Source: an uncultured Verrucomicrobiota bacterium
Lineage (GTDB): Bacteria; Verrucomicrobiota; Verrucomicrobiia; Opitutales; Intestinicryptomonadaceae
Assembly (NCBI GenBank): GCA_949293415.1
Contig: CASFDK010000027.1
Location: forward strand, 1 to 64,000
DNA: 64,000 bases
Direction: 5' to 3'
Part shown: piece after piece, positions 33,927 through 43,144 of the stretch
Layout of the letters: each line of letters starts with the position of its first letter
How positions within the stretch are numbered: the first letter of the stretch is position 1
Notes under the pieces: generated by a model
Databases searched by the model: none
The model's input: the letters and a program-made list of their open reading frames with translations, nothing else
What the model was told of the DNA's origin: nothing
Translations under genes and position numbers: made by a program

Positions 33927-36371
33927 CTATTGCAGAATGCGTCCGCCCCGCGCGACAAGCATTGCGTAGTTGTTGCCCGTCGGACTGGATGCGAGGCACA
34001 TAACCAATTCCGGATTTTCGGGCAGGGGGGCGTTGTCGAACAGGGGAAGTCCCGTCCGTTGCCGCCAGAGTTTCCGCCCCGATTCGAGCGATTCGAGAGC
34101 GCACGCCAACGTGTGGAGCGCGGAAGCCGACTGCATATAGCCGGTGTCCAACGAAGAGGCAAGCATTGGCGCGCCCGCAAAGAGTTTGTCTCTTGCAAAG
34201 ATTGCCGCCGAATCCTGCGCGCACCCGCGCGGACTCCAGACAATCAGACCGATTTCGTCCGCCCGCACTTTTGCCGAATCGAGCGCGGACTGCGCCGCCC
34301 GCAAAAGACCGTCGTTGTCGAGATTGGGTGAATCGAACGCGCAGATGTCGGAAGTCGTCTCGAACGCCAGAATTTCGCCGAGAATTTTCGCGCCGCGCTT
34401 TTGCGCGCTTTCGAAATCCTCCGCGAGCAGTGCCGCCGCGCCCTCGCCGAGAACGCTCTTTGCGTACGAGGAATAGTCGAGTTTAAAATTCTCCTCTGCT
34501 TTGCCGGAATGGAGCAGCCCGAATTTTTCGTAAGCGTCCATCTGCCGCTTGTAAAGCTCGTCGGCGGCAACGGCAACGACACGCTCGGCGGCGTTTTCGC
34601 AAACGAGCCTCGCCGCAAAACCGAGAGCCGCAAGCCCCGAATTTTCGCCGCAAGTAAACGTGGTGTTCGCGCCCTTTATCTCGAGAGCCTTCGACACCCA
34701 GCCCGCCGTCGAGTTCGGCGTGATGTTCGAGAAGCATCCGATGTCTCCGCGCCGCTCGGGGTTCGAGAATACAGCCTCCATATGCGCGCTTTCGTCCGAG
34801 CCGCGGTAGGTTGCGAAGACAAGCCCAGTGGATTCGCAGTCGTTCCTGCCGATTCGCGCGCCCGCTTGGTCGAGCGCACCCTTTGCCGCGATTGTCGCAT
34901 AGGTGCTGATTCGGTTCATTCCGCCGAAATCGATGCGCCTGTCGAATGCGCGCAGATTGGGCAGCTCAACCGTTCCCGCAAGGCGTTCCGATTCGAAACG
35001 CGAAATTTTCGCGATGCCGCAACGCCCGCTTTCGAGCGCGTCGAGATTTTCGCCCAAACCGATGCCGAGCGGCGAGACAACCGAACATCCGCAGATTGCA
35101 ACGCGCGCGCCGCGTTTTGGCTCGGGCTTTTTGAAATCTTCGAAAGAGTCCTTCGCCACGACAACCGCAGCGTTGTTGCCCGCAAAGGCGTAGTTTGCCG
35201 AAAGGAAGCAGTCGTAATTTTTTTCGATTCCCGCGCCGCCGACCGCGCCGACTTCGCAGCCCTGACGCACGCCCGTATTGCGGAGCGTCGGCGGAATGAA
35301 ATTGTCGTTCATCGCAAGGAGCTGGCAGGTTGCCTCTATGATTCCCGTCGCGCCCATGCAGTGACCGGTGTACGACTTCGTGGACGTAACCGGAATTTCC
35401 TCGCCCGCCAAAATTTTCGCAATGCCCTTCGATTCCGACTTGTCGTTCGCAACCGTTCCCGAGCCGTGCGCATTTATGCAGCCGATTTTCCCGATTCCAA
35501 CGCCCGCATTTTCGAGCGCGTTGCGCATGGTTCTGAACGCGCCGTCGCCGCGCGGATCGGGCTGGGTTGGGTGGTGCGCGTCGCCCGTGATTGCGTGGCC
35601 TATGATTTTGCCGTATATTTTTGCGCCGCGTTTTTTCGCAAGGGTTCTGTTTTCGACAATCCAGAACGCCGCGCCTTCGCCGAGATTCATTCCCGCGGGA
35701 TTCGAGAACGGCGCGGTCTTTTCGGGCGATACAACTTTTATCGCGCAGAACCCCGCATAGTTCACGAGCGACGCGGCGTCCGCGCCGCCAGCCAGCACGC
35801 AGTCGAAGCGTCCCGATTCCACGAGCGACTCGGCCATCCCCAACGCCGCCGTCGCGCCCGAGCATGCCGTATTGACAAGCCAACACTCGTCGCCGATTTT
35901 AAGCGAGCCGACAATCGCCTTGCAGACCGCGCTGTGCTCGTATTGCGCAAGCGTGTTCGCATCGAACTTCGCAGCGGCGTCACCGAATTCCCGCCTGTAT
36001 TCAAGCTCGCCCGAATTCAGCCCGCCGTTGCAGGTTGCAAGCACCACCGCAGTACGCGCGGGGAGACCGTCGAAACCCGCATCGGCAACCGCCTTGCGCG
36101 CCGCCGAAATCGCGAGCCTTATGTAGGGATCTGTAAAGGTTTCAAACTCGCCCGCTGTCATCGTCTCTGAGAAGTCGAACGGGGGGCACTCGCCGAGCAG
36201 ATGCGACGCAAAGGGAGCGGTGTCGATTTTCGCCGCCGTTTTTATTCCATCGCGCCGGGCGCGCAGCGATTCGAGAATTTCCGCGCAGCTGCAGCCTATC
36301 GGTGTTATCGCGCCGATACCCGTAATTGCCGCCGTGATTTTTTCGCCGGTTGTATTTTTTGAAAATTCCAT
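33927..36371 (-). CDS. Two-domain ketosynthase: active KS fused to a degenerate chain-length-factor-like KS
   Basis: The 814-residue protein is a natural fusion. Domain 1 (about 10-415) has a complete C-H-H triad: C170 in NTACSGATAA, H302 in NAHGSGT and H337 in GHCMGAT. Domain 2 (about 422-810) has the thiolase fold but not the triad: the cysteine region reads TCGENSG so that the catalytic position falls on E576, the first histidine region reads VWSPRG, and the second is TGYMQSAS with Y745 in place of His. This KS-KSbeta pairing is the hallmark of chain-length control in type II polyketide and aryl polyene synthases, normally on two genes. It is the last gene of the minus-strand operon, 23 bases after the DUF3261-like gene. 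Confidence 0.85.
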   Translation of the reverse strand: MEFSKNTTGEKITAAITGIGAITPIGCSCAEILESLRARRDGIKTAAKIDTAPFASHLLGECPPFDFSETMTAGEFETFTDPYIRLAISAARKAVADAGFDGLPARTAVVLATCNGGLNSGELEYRREFGDAAAKFDANTLAQYEHSAVCKAIVGSLKIGDECWLVNTACSGATAALGMAESLVESGRFDCVLAGGADAASLVNYAGFCAIKVVSPEKTAPFSNPAGMNLGEGAAFWIVENRTLAKKRGAKIYGKIIGHAITGDAHHPTQPDPRGDGAFRTMRNALENAGVGIGKIGCINAHGSGTVANDKSESKGIAKILAGEEIPVTSTKSYTGHCMGATGIIEATCQLLAMNDNFIPPTLRNTGVRQGCEVGAVGGAGIEKNYDCFLSANYAFAGNNAAVVVAKDSFEDFKKPEPKRGARVAICGCSVVSPLGIGLGENLDALESGRCGIAKISRFESERLAGTVELPNLRAFDRRIDFGGMNRISTYATIAAKGALDQAGARIGRNDCESTGLVFATYRGSDESAHMEAVFSNPERRGDIGCFSNITPNSTAGWVSKALEIKGANTTFTCGENSGLAALGFAARLVCENAAERVVAVAADELYKRQMDAYEKFGLLHSGKAEENFKLDYSSYAKSVLGEGAAALLAEDFESAQKRGAKILGEILAFETTSDICAFDSPNLDNDGLLRAAQSALDSAKVRADEIGLIVWSPRGCAQDSAAIFARDKLFAGAPMLASSLDTGYMQSASALHTLACALESLESGRKLWRQRTGLPLFDNAPLPENPELVMCLASSPTGNNYAMLVARGGRILQ

Positions 36372-36394
36372 AATTTTTTATTCCGCGCCGCACT

Positions 36395-36910
36395 CTAACG
36401 GCGTTTTATTTCGCCGACAAAATCCAGCCCGAGGCGATAGTTTTTGTCCGATATTTCGATTCGCGACGGAACACAGATGCCGCCGATTTTTTTGTAGTCC
36501 GAAAATTCCATGGCGTAGCCGTCGGTCGATACCGACACCGTTTTGCCGTCCGCAACCCTTCGCACCACAACAGCTGAACCATCGAAACCGCCCAGCCCGA
36601 GCGCAACGCGCAAGTCGCGCAGAACAAAACGGCGCACAAGTCGCTCGGGCAGGATTGCGCCGCCGACACACACAAGCTCGCGCCCGTCGTCCGCCGATAC
36701 CGAAACCTTCGCAAGCGTTCCCGCATCGGACTCAACCGCCATATCCACCGCATTCCCGTTGCGCGCCACGTAGACCGTCAGCGGAATCTCCGCGCCGCCG
36801 TATTCCAAAATCCCGCGCTGAATGTACGACATCCCCGCGAAAGGCGAAGCCGCGCCGCCGAACGCGCAAACAGCCGCAAAAAGCGAAAATATCAAAAACG
36901 CGCACCTCAT
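36395..36910 (-). CDS. Secreted DUF3261-like protein of the cluster
   Basis: The 171-residue protein has a signal peptide (MRCAFLIFSLFAAVCAFGGA). The mature part is all-beta in appearance, with GYAMEFSDYKKIGGICVPSRIEI near the end. Position and size match the DUF3261 lipoprotein-like members seen in aryl polyene clusters, where they are thought to help product transport; the family match is by context more than by motif. Its ATG overlaps the LolA-like stop by four bases. Confidence 0.55.
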   Translation of the reverse strand: MRCAFLIFSLFAAVCAFGGAASPFAGMSYIQRGILEYGGAEIPLTVYVARNGNAVDMAVESDAGTLAKVSVSADDGRELVCVGGAILPERLVRRFVLRDLRVALGLGGFDGSAVVVRRVADGKTVSVSTDGYAMEFSDYKKIGGICVPSRIEISDKNYRLGLDFVGEIKRR

Positions 36911-37485
36911 TTTTTTTCGAAACCGAGAAAGTCAGATTCGTCGAACGCCGCCTGTGCATTTTGCGGATTTTCAGCCGCCGCTGTCGTTTTCAAAACCGTT
37001 TTGTCGCCGTTTGGCTCTTCGAATTCTATCGACCGCGGAATGTTTCCGCGCCCGTCGAGTTCAATGCGTATCGACTTTACGAATCTTGCCGTCGCCGAAC
37101 TTTTCGGAACGAGGACGACGGTTTTGCCGTTGCGCCGCACGGCGTACGATTCGGGAATTTCGCCCCTTGCAACCGCCGCGATTTCCGCCGCAATCTTGCG
37201 CACCTTTTCGGCGAAGCCCGATTCCAGTTTGCGCCACTGCCCCGAGATTTTTTCGAACCTGAATGCGCCGCGTCCGTTTACGATAAGCAGCGACTCGAAC
37301 GGCGAGAACACGCGCCAACGCACGTTTCCGCTTTCGTCGGCGACGATTTCGCACTTGCCGACCACGGGTTCCGCCAGAATCGAAACGAACTTTTGCCGCT
37401 CCATTTCAATGCACACAGTTCCGCCCGCCGCGAAAATTTCGGCCGCCGCGACAAGCATCGGGATTGGAGAAAGAATTTTTTTCAT
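36907..37485 (-). CDS. LolA-like outer membrane lipoprotein carrier of the cluster
   Basis: The 192-residue protein has a signal peptide (MKKILSPIPMLVAAAEIFAA). The mature part has the half-barrel pattern of LolA: RQKFVSILAEPVVGKCEIVAD, then WRVFSPFESLLIVNG and GRGNIPRSIEFEEPNGDKT. LolA proteins ferry lipidated cargo across the periplasm; dedicated LolA paralogues occur in aryl polyene and flexirubin-type clusters and are thought to move the pigment lipid to the outer membrane. Both ends overlap the neighbours, consistent with one operon. Confidence 0.72.
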   Translation of the reverse strand: MKKILSPIPMLVAAAEIFAAGGTVCIEMERQKFVSILAEPVVGKCEIVADESGNVRWRVFSPFESLLIVNGRGAFRFEKISGQWRKLESGFAEKVRKIAAEIAAVARGEIPESYAVRRNGKTVVLVPKSSATARFVKSIRIELDGRGNIPRSIEFEEPNGDKTVLKTTAAAENPQNAQAAFDESDFLGFEKK

Positions 37486-39599
37486 AGTTTTTTGAAAAGC
37501 GTAAACGCCCGCATCGAAGTGGATGAAATCGTGTAGAGCGCGCATATTTCCGCGCCGCCGCCGGAGCATTCGGCAAATGCCGCCGCCGAAACGCAGTAGT
37601 TCCCGCCGTACTTTTCGAAAGGCGAATCGAACGCGTCGAGCCCCGATTTTTCGGCGATTCCCGCGAGCCGTTTGCGTTGGTAGGCATTGCACGGCGCGGG
37701 CGAAAGCCAGCGTTTCACATCGCCGAATGCAATGTTGTGCCTTTTCAGGATTTTTTCGATTGCGTCGCATTCGGATTTGTCGGAGGCGGGGAGTCTGCGG
37801 ATGTCGCAGTCGAGAATCTCGAAGAGCGGCGCGGATTCCGCCGAGCCTTCCGCGCCGACATAATACGCCGCCGCAAAATCCGAGAGATTCGAACCGTCGT
37901 TTTCGGAATACTTCGAAGTCTTCAAAAAGTCGGCGGCAAGCGAGCAGTATTCGTCGCCCGCACACACTACCGCCGCGTCCGCACCGCCCGATTTTATTTC
38001 GCGCAACGCCTGCGCAAGCGCGGCTTCGAATGATATTTCCTTTGCCGTAACCGCGCCGTTCAGCCCGCCGAATTTTTCGCGCACGGCAATGGCGGACGGA
38101 ACCGCATTGTGCACCGAATTTGTGAACGCGGTCGGCATAGGCTCTGCTTCGCGCTTTTCGAGAACGTTTTCGACAAACGCGCGGGTCTGCGAGGTCATTC
38201 CCAGCCCCGTTCCCCAACAGACGGCGGTTCTGTTTTTGCAGGCAAGGGGCTTTGCCTGCGCCAAAACGTCTTTCGCCGCCTGAAGCCCCATTTTTTGCAG
38301 ATGCGCAAACTTGCGCGTTTTCAGCGGAGACTCGCCCGCGAGCAGCTCGCCGTCTGGATATATTCCGCCGTTTGAAAGCACCGCGCCGCCGTATACGAAA
38401 ATCCTTTTGCCGCCGTTCCGCGGCTTAGTCTGCGGGCGTTCGCGCGAAAGCACGACCGCGCCGTTGTTGCCGCCGAACCCGAGCGATACGCTGAGCACGT
38501 TTTCCACTTCGGCATTTTTTGCCGACTCCGCTGGATGCACGCCCGTACTTTCGTCGAAGTTTTCGAAGCCCGCATTCGGCGGAATCAGCGACCGTTCCAT
38601 CGCTTCCGCCGAGACGATTGCGTTGACGATTCCGCTTGCGCCGAGAGTGTGCCCGAACACGCGCTTGAGCGACGAGACGGGCGGAATTTTCCCGCCGAAG
38701 ATTTTCCGCAACGCCGCGCCCTCCGCCGAATCGTTGCCTTTCGTCGCCGTTCCGTGCGCGTTGTAGTACGAAATTTTTTCCGGCGCAACGCCCGCGCAAT
38801 CGAGGGCGTTTTCGAACGCCCGCGCCGCGCCCGCGCCGTCGGGCGAAGGTGCCGTTGCATGGTATGCGTCGCAAGTTCGCGCCCAGCCCGCGATGTAGGC
38901 TTTGGGCTTTGCGCCGCCCAGAAATCCGTCGGCGCAGAGAATCGCCGCGCCTGCGGCTTCGCCCAGATTTATTCCGTCGCGGTCTTTGTCGAAAGGTCTG
39001 CACTTGCCCTGCGAAAGCAGCAGCAGCGAGCCGAAGCCGTTTACCGTTATGCGCGAGAGCGCGTCGATCCCCACGACCACCGCCGCGTCGCACTGTTCCG
39101 ATACTATCGCGTTGCACGCCTCCGCAAGCGCGAGCGAAGAGCTTGAGCACGCCGTCGAGAACGCCGCGCATTCGCCGCGCGCGCCGCATTTTTTAGCCGC
39201 CAGTTCCGCGAGCGTCGAACACTCGTAGCCCGCGAGCGCGGCAAGATTTTCTGTTCCGTTTTTTTTGTTTTCGGCGAGCATATTTTCGGTTTCGAAAATC
39301 CCGCCTATGCTCGTGCCCGCGTAGACGAAAACCCTTTCGGGCGCGATTTTGGAAATGTCGAATTTCGCCAGAGCTTCGCCGAGGGCTGCGAACATCATTT
39401 CCGTACAGCGCGACCGTCCACGTTTTACGGCGATTCCGTCCGCTACCGAAACGAATTTTCCGCCGTGCTTGGGGCTTTCGAAAAGCGAAATTTTCGCCAG
39501 AGCGTCCGCGCCCGCAAACGCCGCATCCGTCGACGCTTCGAGCGTTGCACCCGCGCCCGAACAAAGCCCCGTCGCGGCAACTGCTACGGCGCGGTTCAT
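37482..39599 (-). CDS. Ketosynthase fused to a second thiolase-fold domain (Ketoacyl-synt_2 type)
   Basis: The 705-residue protein has an active FabF-like KS at residues about 1-390: C151 in STACSSSSLA, H282 in NAHGTAT and H317 in FGHTLGAS. Residues about 398-705 form a second, shorter domain with FTNSVHNAVPSAIAVREKF at 492-510, the signature of the Ketoacyl-synt_2 family found in aryl polyene, flexirubin and related clusters; at the cysteine position it reads TAKEISF, so it is probably not a synthase. In most known clusters the two are separate proteins. It overlaps the preceding ACP and the following LolA-like gene by four bases each. Confidence 0.82.
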   Translation of the reverse strand: MNRAVAVAATGLCSGAGATLEASTDAAFAGADALAKISLFESPKHGGKFVSVADGIAVKRGRSRCTEMMFAALGEALAKFDISKIAPERVFVYAGTSIGGIFETENMLAENKKNGTENLAALAGYECSTLAELAAKKCGARGECAAFSTACSSSSLALAEACNAIVSEQCDAAVVVGIDALSRITVNGFGSLLLLSQGKCRPFDKDRDGINLGEAAGAAILCADGFLGGAKPKAYIAGWARTCDAYHATAPSPDGAGAARAFENALDCAGVAPEKISYYNAHGTATKGNDSAEGAALRKIFGGKIPPVSSLKRVFGHTLGASGIVNAIVSAEAMERSLIPPNAGFENFDESTGVHPAESAKNAEVENVLSVSLGFGGNNGAVVLSRERPQTKPRNGGKRIFVYGGAVLSNGGIYPDGELLAGESPLKTRKFAHLQKMGLQAAKDVLAQAKPLACKNRTAVCWGTGLGMTSQTRAFVENVLEKREAEPMPTAFTNSVHNAVPSAIAVREKFGGLNGAVTAKEISFEAALAQALREIKSGGADAAVVCAGDEYCSLAADFLKTSKYSENDGSNLSDFAAAYYVGAEGSAESAPLFEILDCDIRRLPASDKSECDAIEKILKRHNIAFGDVKRWLSPAPCNAYQRKRLAGIAEKSGLDAFDSPFEKYGGNYCVSAAAFAECSGGGAEICALYTISSTSMRAFTLFKKL

Positions 39600-39859
39600 T
39601 TTTTATCCGCCAGAATGTAGTCGGCAAGCGCGCCGACCGACGCGAAAATCTTTTTCGTATCCGTGCTTTCGTCAATGCTTACGCCGTATTCGCGCTCGGT
39701 CATCACGACCAGTTCGAGCGCGTCCACCGAGTCCAATCCCAATCCGTCGTCGCCGAACAGGTTGGCGTCCGTTTCGATGTCTTCGGGCGAAACGCCCTTG
39801 AGATTGAGGGCGGCGAGGATTTTCCGTTTGATGTCTGCTGCAAGCTGTTCCCTGTCCAT
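39596..39859 (-). CDS. Acyl carrier protein of the cluster, copy 1
   Basis: The 87-residue protein has GLGLDSVDALEL with the phosphopantetheine serine at 44, flanked by helices 1 and 3. The D-G-L-G-L-D-S pattern and the YGVSID-type third helix set it apart from the housekeeping AcpP and match ACPs of aryl polyene-like clusters. The ATG at 39859 follows a 59-base gap from the acyltransferase gene; a longer open frame upstream is an antisense-like extension and is not used. Coupled by ATGA overlap to the downstream KS. Confidence 0.9.
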   Translation of the reverse strand: MDREQLAADIKRKILAALNLKGVSPEDIETDANLFGDDGLGLDSVDALELVVMTEREYGVSIDESTDTKKIFASVGALADYILADKK

Positions 39860-39918
39860 TTCGATAAAAAAGTTCGGATTGGGAGAGTACCGAAACCGCG
39901 CGGGCGGGCAAGCATATT

Positions 39919-40776
39919 TCATTTCCAGAAGTCGTAAAAATTGAACCACTGGTATTTGTATTTTGTCGCGACCGACTGCAGGTTGCGCATGAATATCTGC
40001 GCGCATTCTTCGGGCGCAAGGTTCGCCGCGTCTATCGGCGGGAAGGCGGACATTCTGTATTTGAAAAGTTTTTCGCGCACGCAGACCGTCTGCACGACCG
40101 CCGCGTTTGCCGCCTTCGCGAGATGGTACGCCGCCGTCGGGGCTTTGACTTTGCCGCCGAAAAAATCTGCTTCGGAGAAACGCCCGCCCGCATACCTGTC
40201 GGCGTGCATCGCCACAATCGCGCCGCCCCTGAGAGCGGCATACGCTTCGATGTTCGCCGCCGCGCCGTAGCCGCCCGATATTTCGGGCTTGTCGACCTTC
40301 CGCATCGACTCGCCGATCGCGCGGATTTTCGGGTCTTCGTTGTCCACGCCCAAAACGAATACGCGCCTTCCGTACTTGAAAAGCTCCGCGCCCGACATCT
40401 CCCAACCGCCGACGTGCGCGGTAAGCACCACCGCGCCGCGTCCGTCCGCCAGAAGGGGCTCGAGAACTTTTCCGCACTCGTCGTCGATTTCGATTTTTTT
40501 GCTGCCGAAATAATACGCCGCCCTGTCGAGCAGGCACACTCCGAACGACATCAGCAGCTTGTATGTTTCGGGCGAGAACGCGCCGACTTCCCGACCGTCT
40601 ACGCGCGAGAGAAACCGCACGCCGCCCGCGCACGCCGCGCGCCTGAAGAACATAAAATATGCCGCCACGAAAACCAGCAGCAAATACGCGGGGAACAATC
40701 CCAGTTTCAGCAACAGCGCAAAACACTTGTTGCCGAAATATCCGCCGTAGCTTTTGCCCGTCCAGCCTCTATCCAT
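39919..40776 (-). CDS. LpxL/HtrB-like acyltransferase of the cluster
   Basis: The 285-residue protein belongs to the lipid A acyltransferase family: H121 and E126 in TAHVGGWE form the H-x4-E site, preceded by a single transmembrane segment (FPAYLLLVFVAAYFMFF). Later segments FVLGVDNED, GAIVAMHADRYAGG and YKYQWFNFYDFW are typical. In aryl polyene-like clusters such enzymes attach the polyketide or a fatty acid to a lipid headgroup. Its ATG lies eight bases inside the end of the exporter gene. A TTG at 40794 is a possible but weaker start. Confidence 0.82.
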   Translation of the reverse strand: MDRGWTGKSYGGYFGNKCFALLLKLGLFPAYLLLVFVAAYFMFFRRAACAGGVRFLSRVDGREVGAFSPETYKLLMSFGVCLLDRAAYYFGSKKIEIDDECGKVLEPLLADGRGAVVLTAHVGGWEMSGAELFKYGRRVFVLGVDNEDPKIRAIGESMRKVDKPEISGGYGAAANIEAYAALRGGAIVAMHADRYAGGRFSEADFFGGKVKAPTAAYHLAKAANAAVVQTVCVREKLFKYRMSAFPPIDAANLAPEECAQIFMRNLQSVATKYKYQWFNFYDFWK

Positions 40777-43144
40777 TTTTTTCCACTCCAGCAAGTTTTG
40801 CCGTCACTCCCGCAAGCAGGAATGTCGCAATTAAAATCGACGAAATCGACACCGCCGCCGCCGCGCCGATGCCGCGCAATACGGGATGCGACGAGAGCGC
40901 GAGCATTCCGAACGCCGCGACAGTCGTAACCGCCGACACGAGCACCGCCGCCGCCGCCCGCCCGCCGCCGCCGCGCGCCCTCGAGAAAATCGAGAACACT
41001 GCATAGTCCTGCGCGAGGCACACCGCGAAAATCACGAATACCGCCCCGACAATGTTTATCTTCATCTCTATTGCGCCGAAAATCCCGAAAGTCCAAAGCA
41101 GCCCAGCCGCAACGGGCAGCATTACCGCCGCCGCAAAACGCAGACTGCGCGTCAAAACGAAAATGTACGCGCCCGCCGCAAGCACCGCCGCCGCCGCGAA
41201 ATTCACAAGCCATTCGAAGCTCTTGTGCGCTATGTGCGAACCGAGAAATTTTGCGTCGATGTAGTTTGCAAACGGAAATTTTTTTGCGATTTCCCCCGCG
41301 AAAGCCGCTTTGTCCGCATCCTTCGGAAGTTCGACGGAAAACGAAACCGACGCGTTTTCGCCCGAAACCGAAAGCCTCGATTCGAAGAATTTTTCGAACG
41401 CGCTTCTACCCGCGCCGTCCGCCTTTCCACCGCGGTTCCCGAAGAGCGCAAGCGAAAGCGCGTTCGCGTTTATACCGTTTTCCGCCGCGCATTTTTTCGC
41501 CGTCTCCAGCGCGTCGGCGACTGTTTTCCCCGAGAGAAATTTTTCGGCGCGTCTTTCGTTTTCCACCGCCGTTTTTTCGTCGGGTAAAATCGGCGTTATC
41601 GGGAAAACTTTCGCGCCGCACGCCGCCGAAAACCTTTCGACTTCCGCGCAGCGTTGCTTTGCCTGAGCCGCGTTTATCCCGTCGACCACAATGAAAGTTT
41701 TCGCCAGCGCGCCGCCCCAGACTTTCCGCAAAGTTGCGTCGTCCGACTTCGAGTCCTTTGCGAGTGCGCCGAGCGACGAAATTTCGCCGTCGAACCCGAC
41801 ATTGCACGCAAACGGCACGGCCGCCGCACACAATGCCGCCGCCGCGAAAGCCGATTTCCCGCCGCCGCGCGCGGCATATTTCGCGAGCCGTTCGAATGCG
41901 TTTTCCCCTTTGCTTTCGACACCCGCGCCGACCGAAAACACGGGCATAACAAACACCGCGACCAACGCCGCAACGCATACTCCGACCGCTCCGAAAATCC
42001 CTATCTGCGCGAATCCCAAGCACCCCGACAATCCCATTATCGCGAACGCCAAGACGGTCGTTCCCGCCGTGATTGCAATCGGCTTTGCAAGGTCTGACGC
42101 CGCTCCGGCGGCGCGTTGCGGAGCGATTTTTCCGCCGCCGTCGAGCGCGTACAAAATGTGTACCGCATAGTCCACGCTAACCCCAACCGCAACCGACGCA
42201 AAGCCGATTGCGATTGTCGAAATTTCGCCGTACAACAGCGCGAGAACGCCGAACGCCGCCGCCGTGCCCACAAGCGAAGGCAAAAGCGCAAGCGGCGCGA
42301 GAATGCGCGCCGAGAACGCCGCAAAGCAGACGAGCGCGACAACCGCAACCGTTCCCGCGAGTGCAAGCGAGGAGTCGCGCGATGCAATCGCCGCGTTGTC
42401 CGCCGCGATTCTGTAGCCGCCCGCAACCGCGATTTTCGCATTCGGAAATTTCGCCGCAATGTCCGCCCGCAACGCGTCCACGCGTTCCGTCAGAGCCGCG
42501 CTTTTCTTCGAGTCGGCGGGGTCGAACGAACCTTCGGCAAGCACCAAGAAGTTGCCGCCGCGCCCGATTCGCCCGCCCGACAAGTCGGCGATTGCGCTCG
42601 TATCGGCAGCGGCTTTTAGCTTTTCGAAAAACGGCGCAAGCAGCCCGAGCGGATCGTTTTTGAGCGTCTCCACGGCGGACGCCGAACCGAACCCCGAAAG
42701 CCGTTTTTTCAATTCGAGCATGCGCTTTTCCACCGCCGTTTTTTCGAGATTTTTTTCGAGCGTTTTTTCGTCTTCGGCGGTGAACGTTTTCGGCGCGGCT
42801 GCCGCGGCTGCGCGGAACGCGTCCGCAAGCGAAAAATCCGACCCGCCCGTTACCGACGCTATTTGCGGAATTTTCCGAAGTCCCGCTTCGAGCGCGTCGC
42901 AGACTTCTTCCGCGTTTTCCCCCGAAACGTTGAAAAAAAGCGTTTTCGACTGGCCGAACTTTTTCGCCGCCGCGATGTGCGAGCGCACAATGCGGTCGCC
43001 CGACGGCACAATGTCGTAGATGTCGGAACGGAACTTTGCGCCCGATAGCGCGAGGAGCGAAACCGCCGCGAAGATTGCGGTCGCCGCCGCGCAAAGCCTT
43101 TTGTGCGCCGCCGTCCGGAGTACGAATTTTCCCGCGGCGTTCAT
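40769..43144 (-). CDS. RND/MMPL-type exporter of the cluster
   Basis: The 791-residue protein has two repeats of one helix, a large periplasmic domain and five helices, as in MMPL transporters. Marks are SVAVGVSVDYAVHILYAL in the first half, with the proton-relay Asp, and AVCLAQDYAVFSIFSRA in the second. Such a transporter is found in aryl polyene clusters next to a LolA-like protein and is thought to move the lipid-linked product out of the inner membrane. Alanine content is extreme, reflecting the GC-rich coding. Coupled by ATGA to the glycosyltransferase gene upstream. Confidence 0.85.
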   Translation of the reverse strand: MNAAGKFVLRTAAHKRLCAAATAIFAAVSLLALSGAKFRSDIYDIVPSGDRIVRSHIAAAKKFGQSKTLFFNVSGENAEEVCDALEAGLRKIPQIASVTGGSDFSLADAFRAAAAAAPKTFTAEDEKTLEKNLEKTAVEKRMLELKKRLSGFGSASAVETLKNDPLGLLAPFFEKLKAAADTSAIADLSGGRIGRGGNFLVLAEGSFDPADSKKSAALTERVDALRADIAAKFPNAKIAVAGGYRIAADNAAIASRDSSLALAGTVAVVALVCFAAFSARILAPLALLPSLVGTAAAFGVLALLYGEISTIAIGFASVAVGVSVDYAVHILYALDGGGKIAPQRAAGAASDLAKPIAITAGTTVLAFAIMGLSGCLGFAQIGIFGAVGVCVAALVAVFVMPVFSVGAGVESKGENAFERLAKYAARGGGKSAFAAAALCAAAVPFACNVGFDGEISSLGALAKDSKSDDATLRKVWGGALAKTFIVVDGINAAQAKQRCAEVERFSAACGAKVFPITPILPDEKTAVENERRAEKFLSGKTVADALETAKKCAAENGINANALSLALFGNRGGKADGAGRSAFEKFFESRLSVSGENASVSFSVELPKDADKAAFAGEIAKKFPFANYIDAKFLGSHIAHKSFEWLVNFAAAAVLAAGAYIFVLTRSLRFAAAVMLPVAAGLLWTFGIFGAIEMKINIVGAVFVIFAVCLAQDYAVFSIFSRARGGGGRAAAAVLVSAVTTVAAFGMLALSSHPVLRGIGAAAAVSISSILIATFLLAGVTAKLAGVEKNG

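Noticed and set aside
33927-36371. Second KS domain as an active synthase
   Set aside because: All three catalytic positions are replaced, so a catalytic role is not supported.
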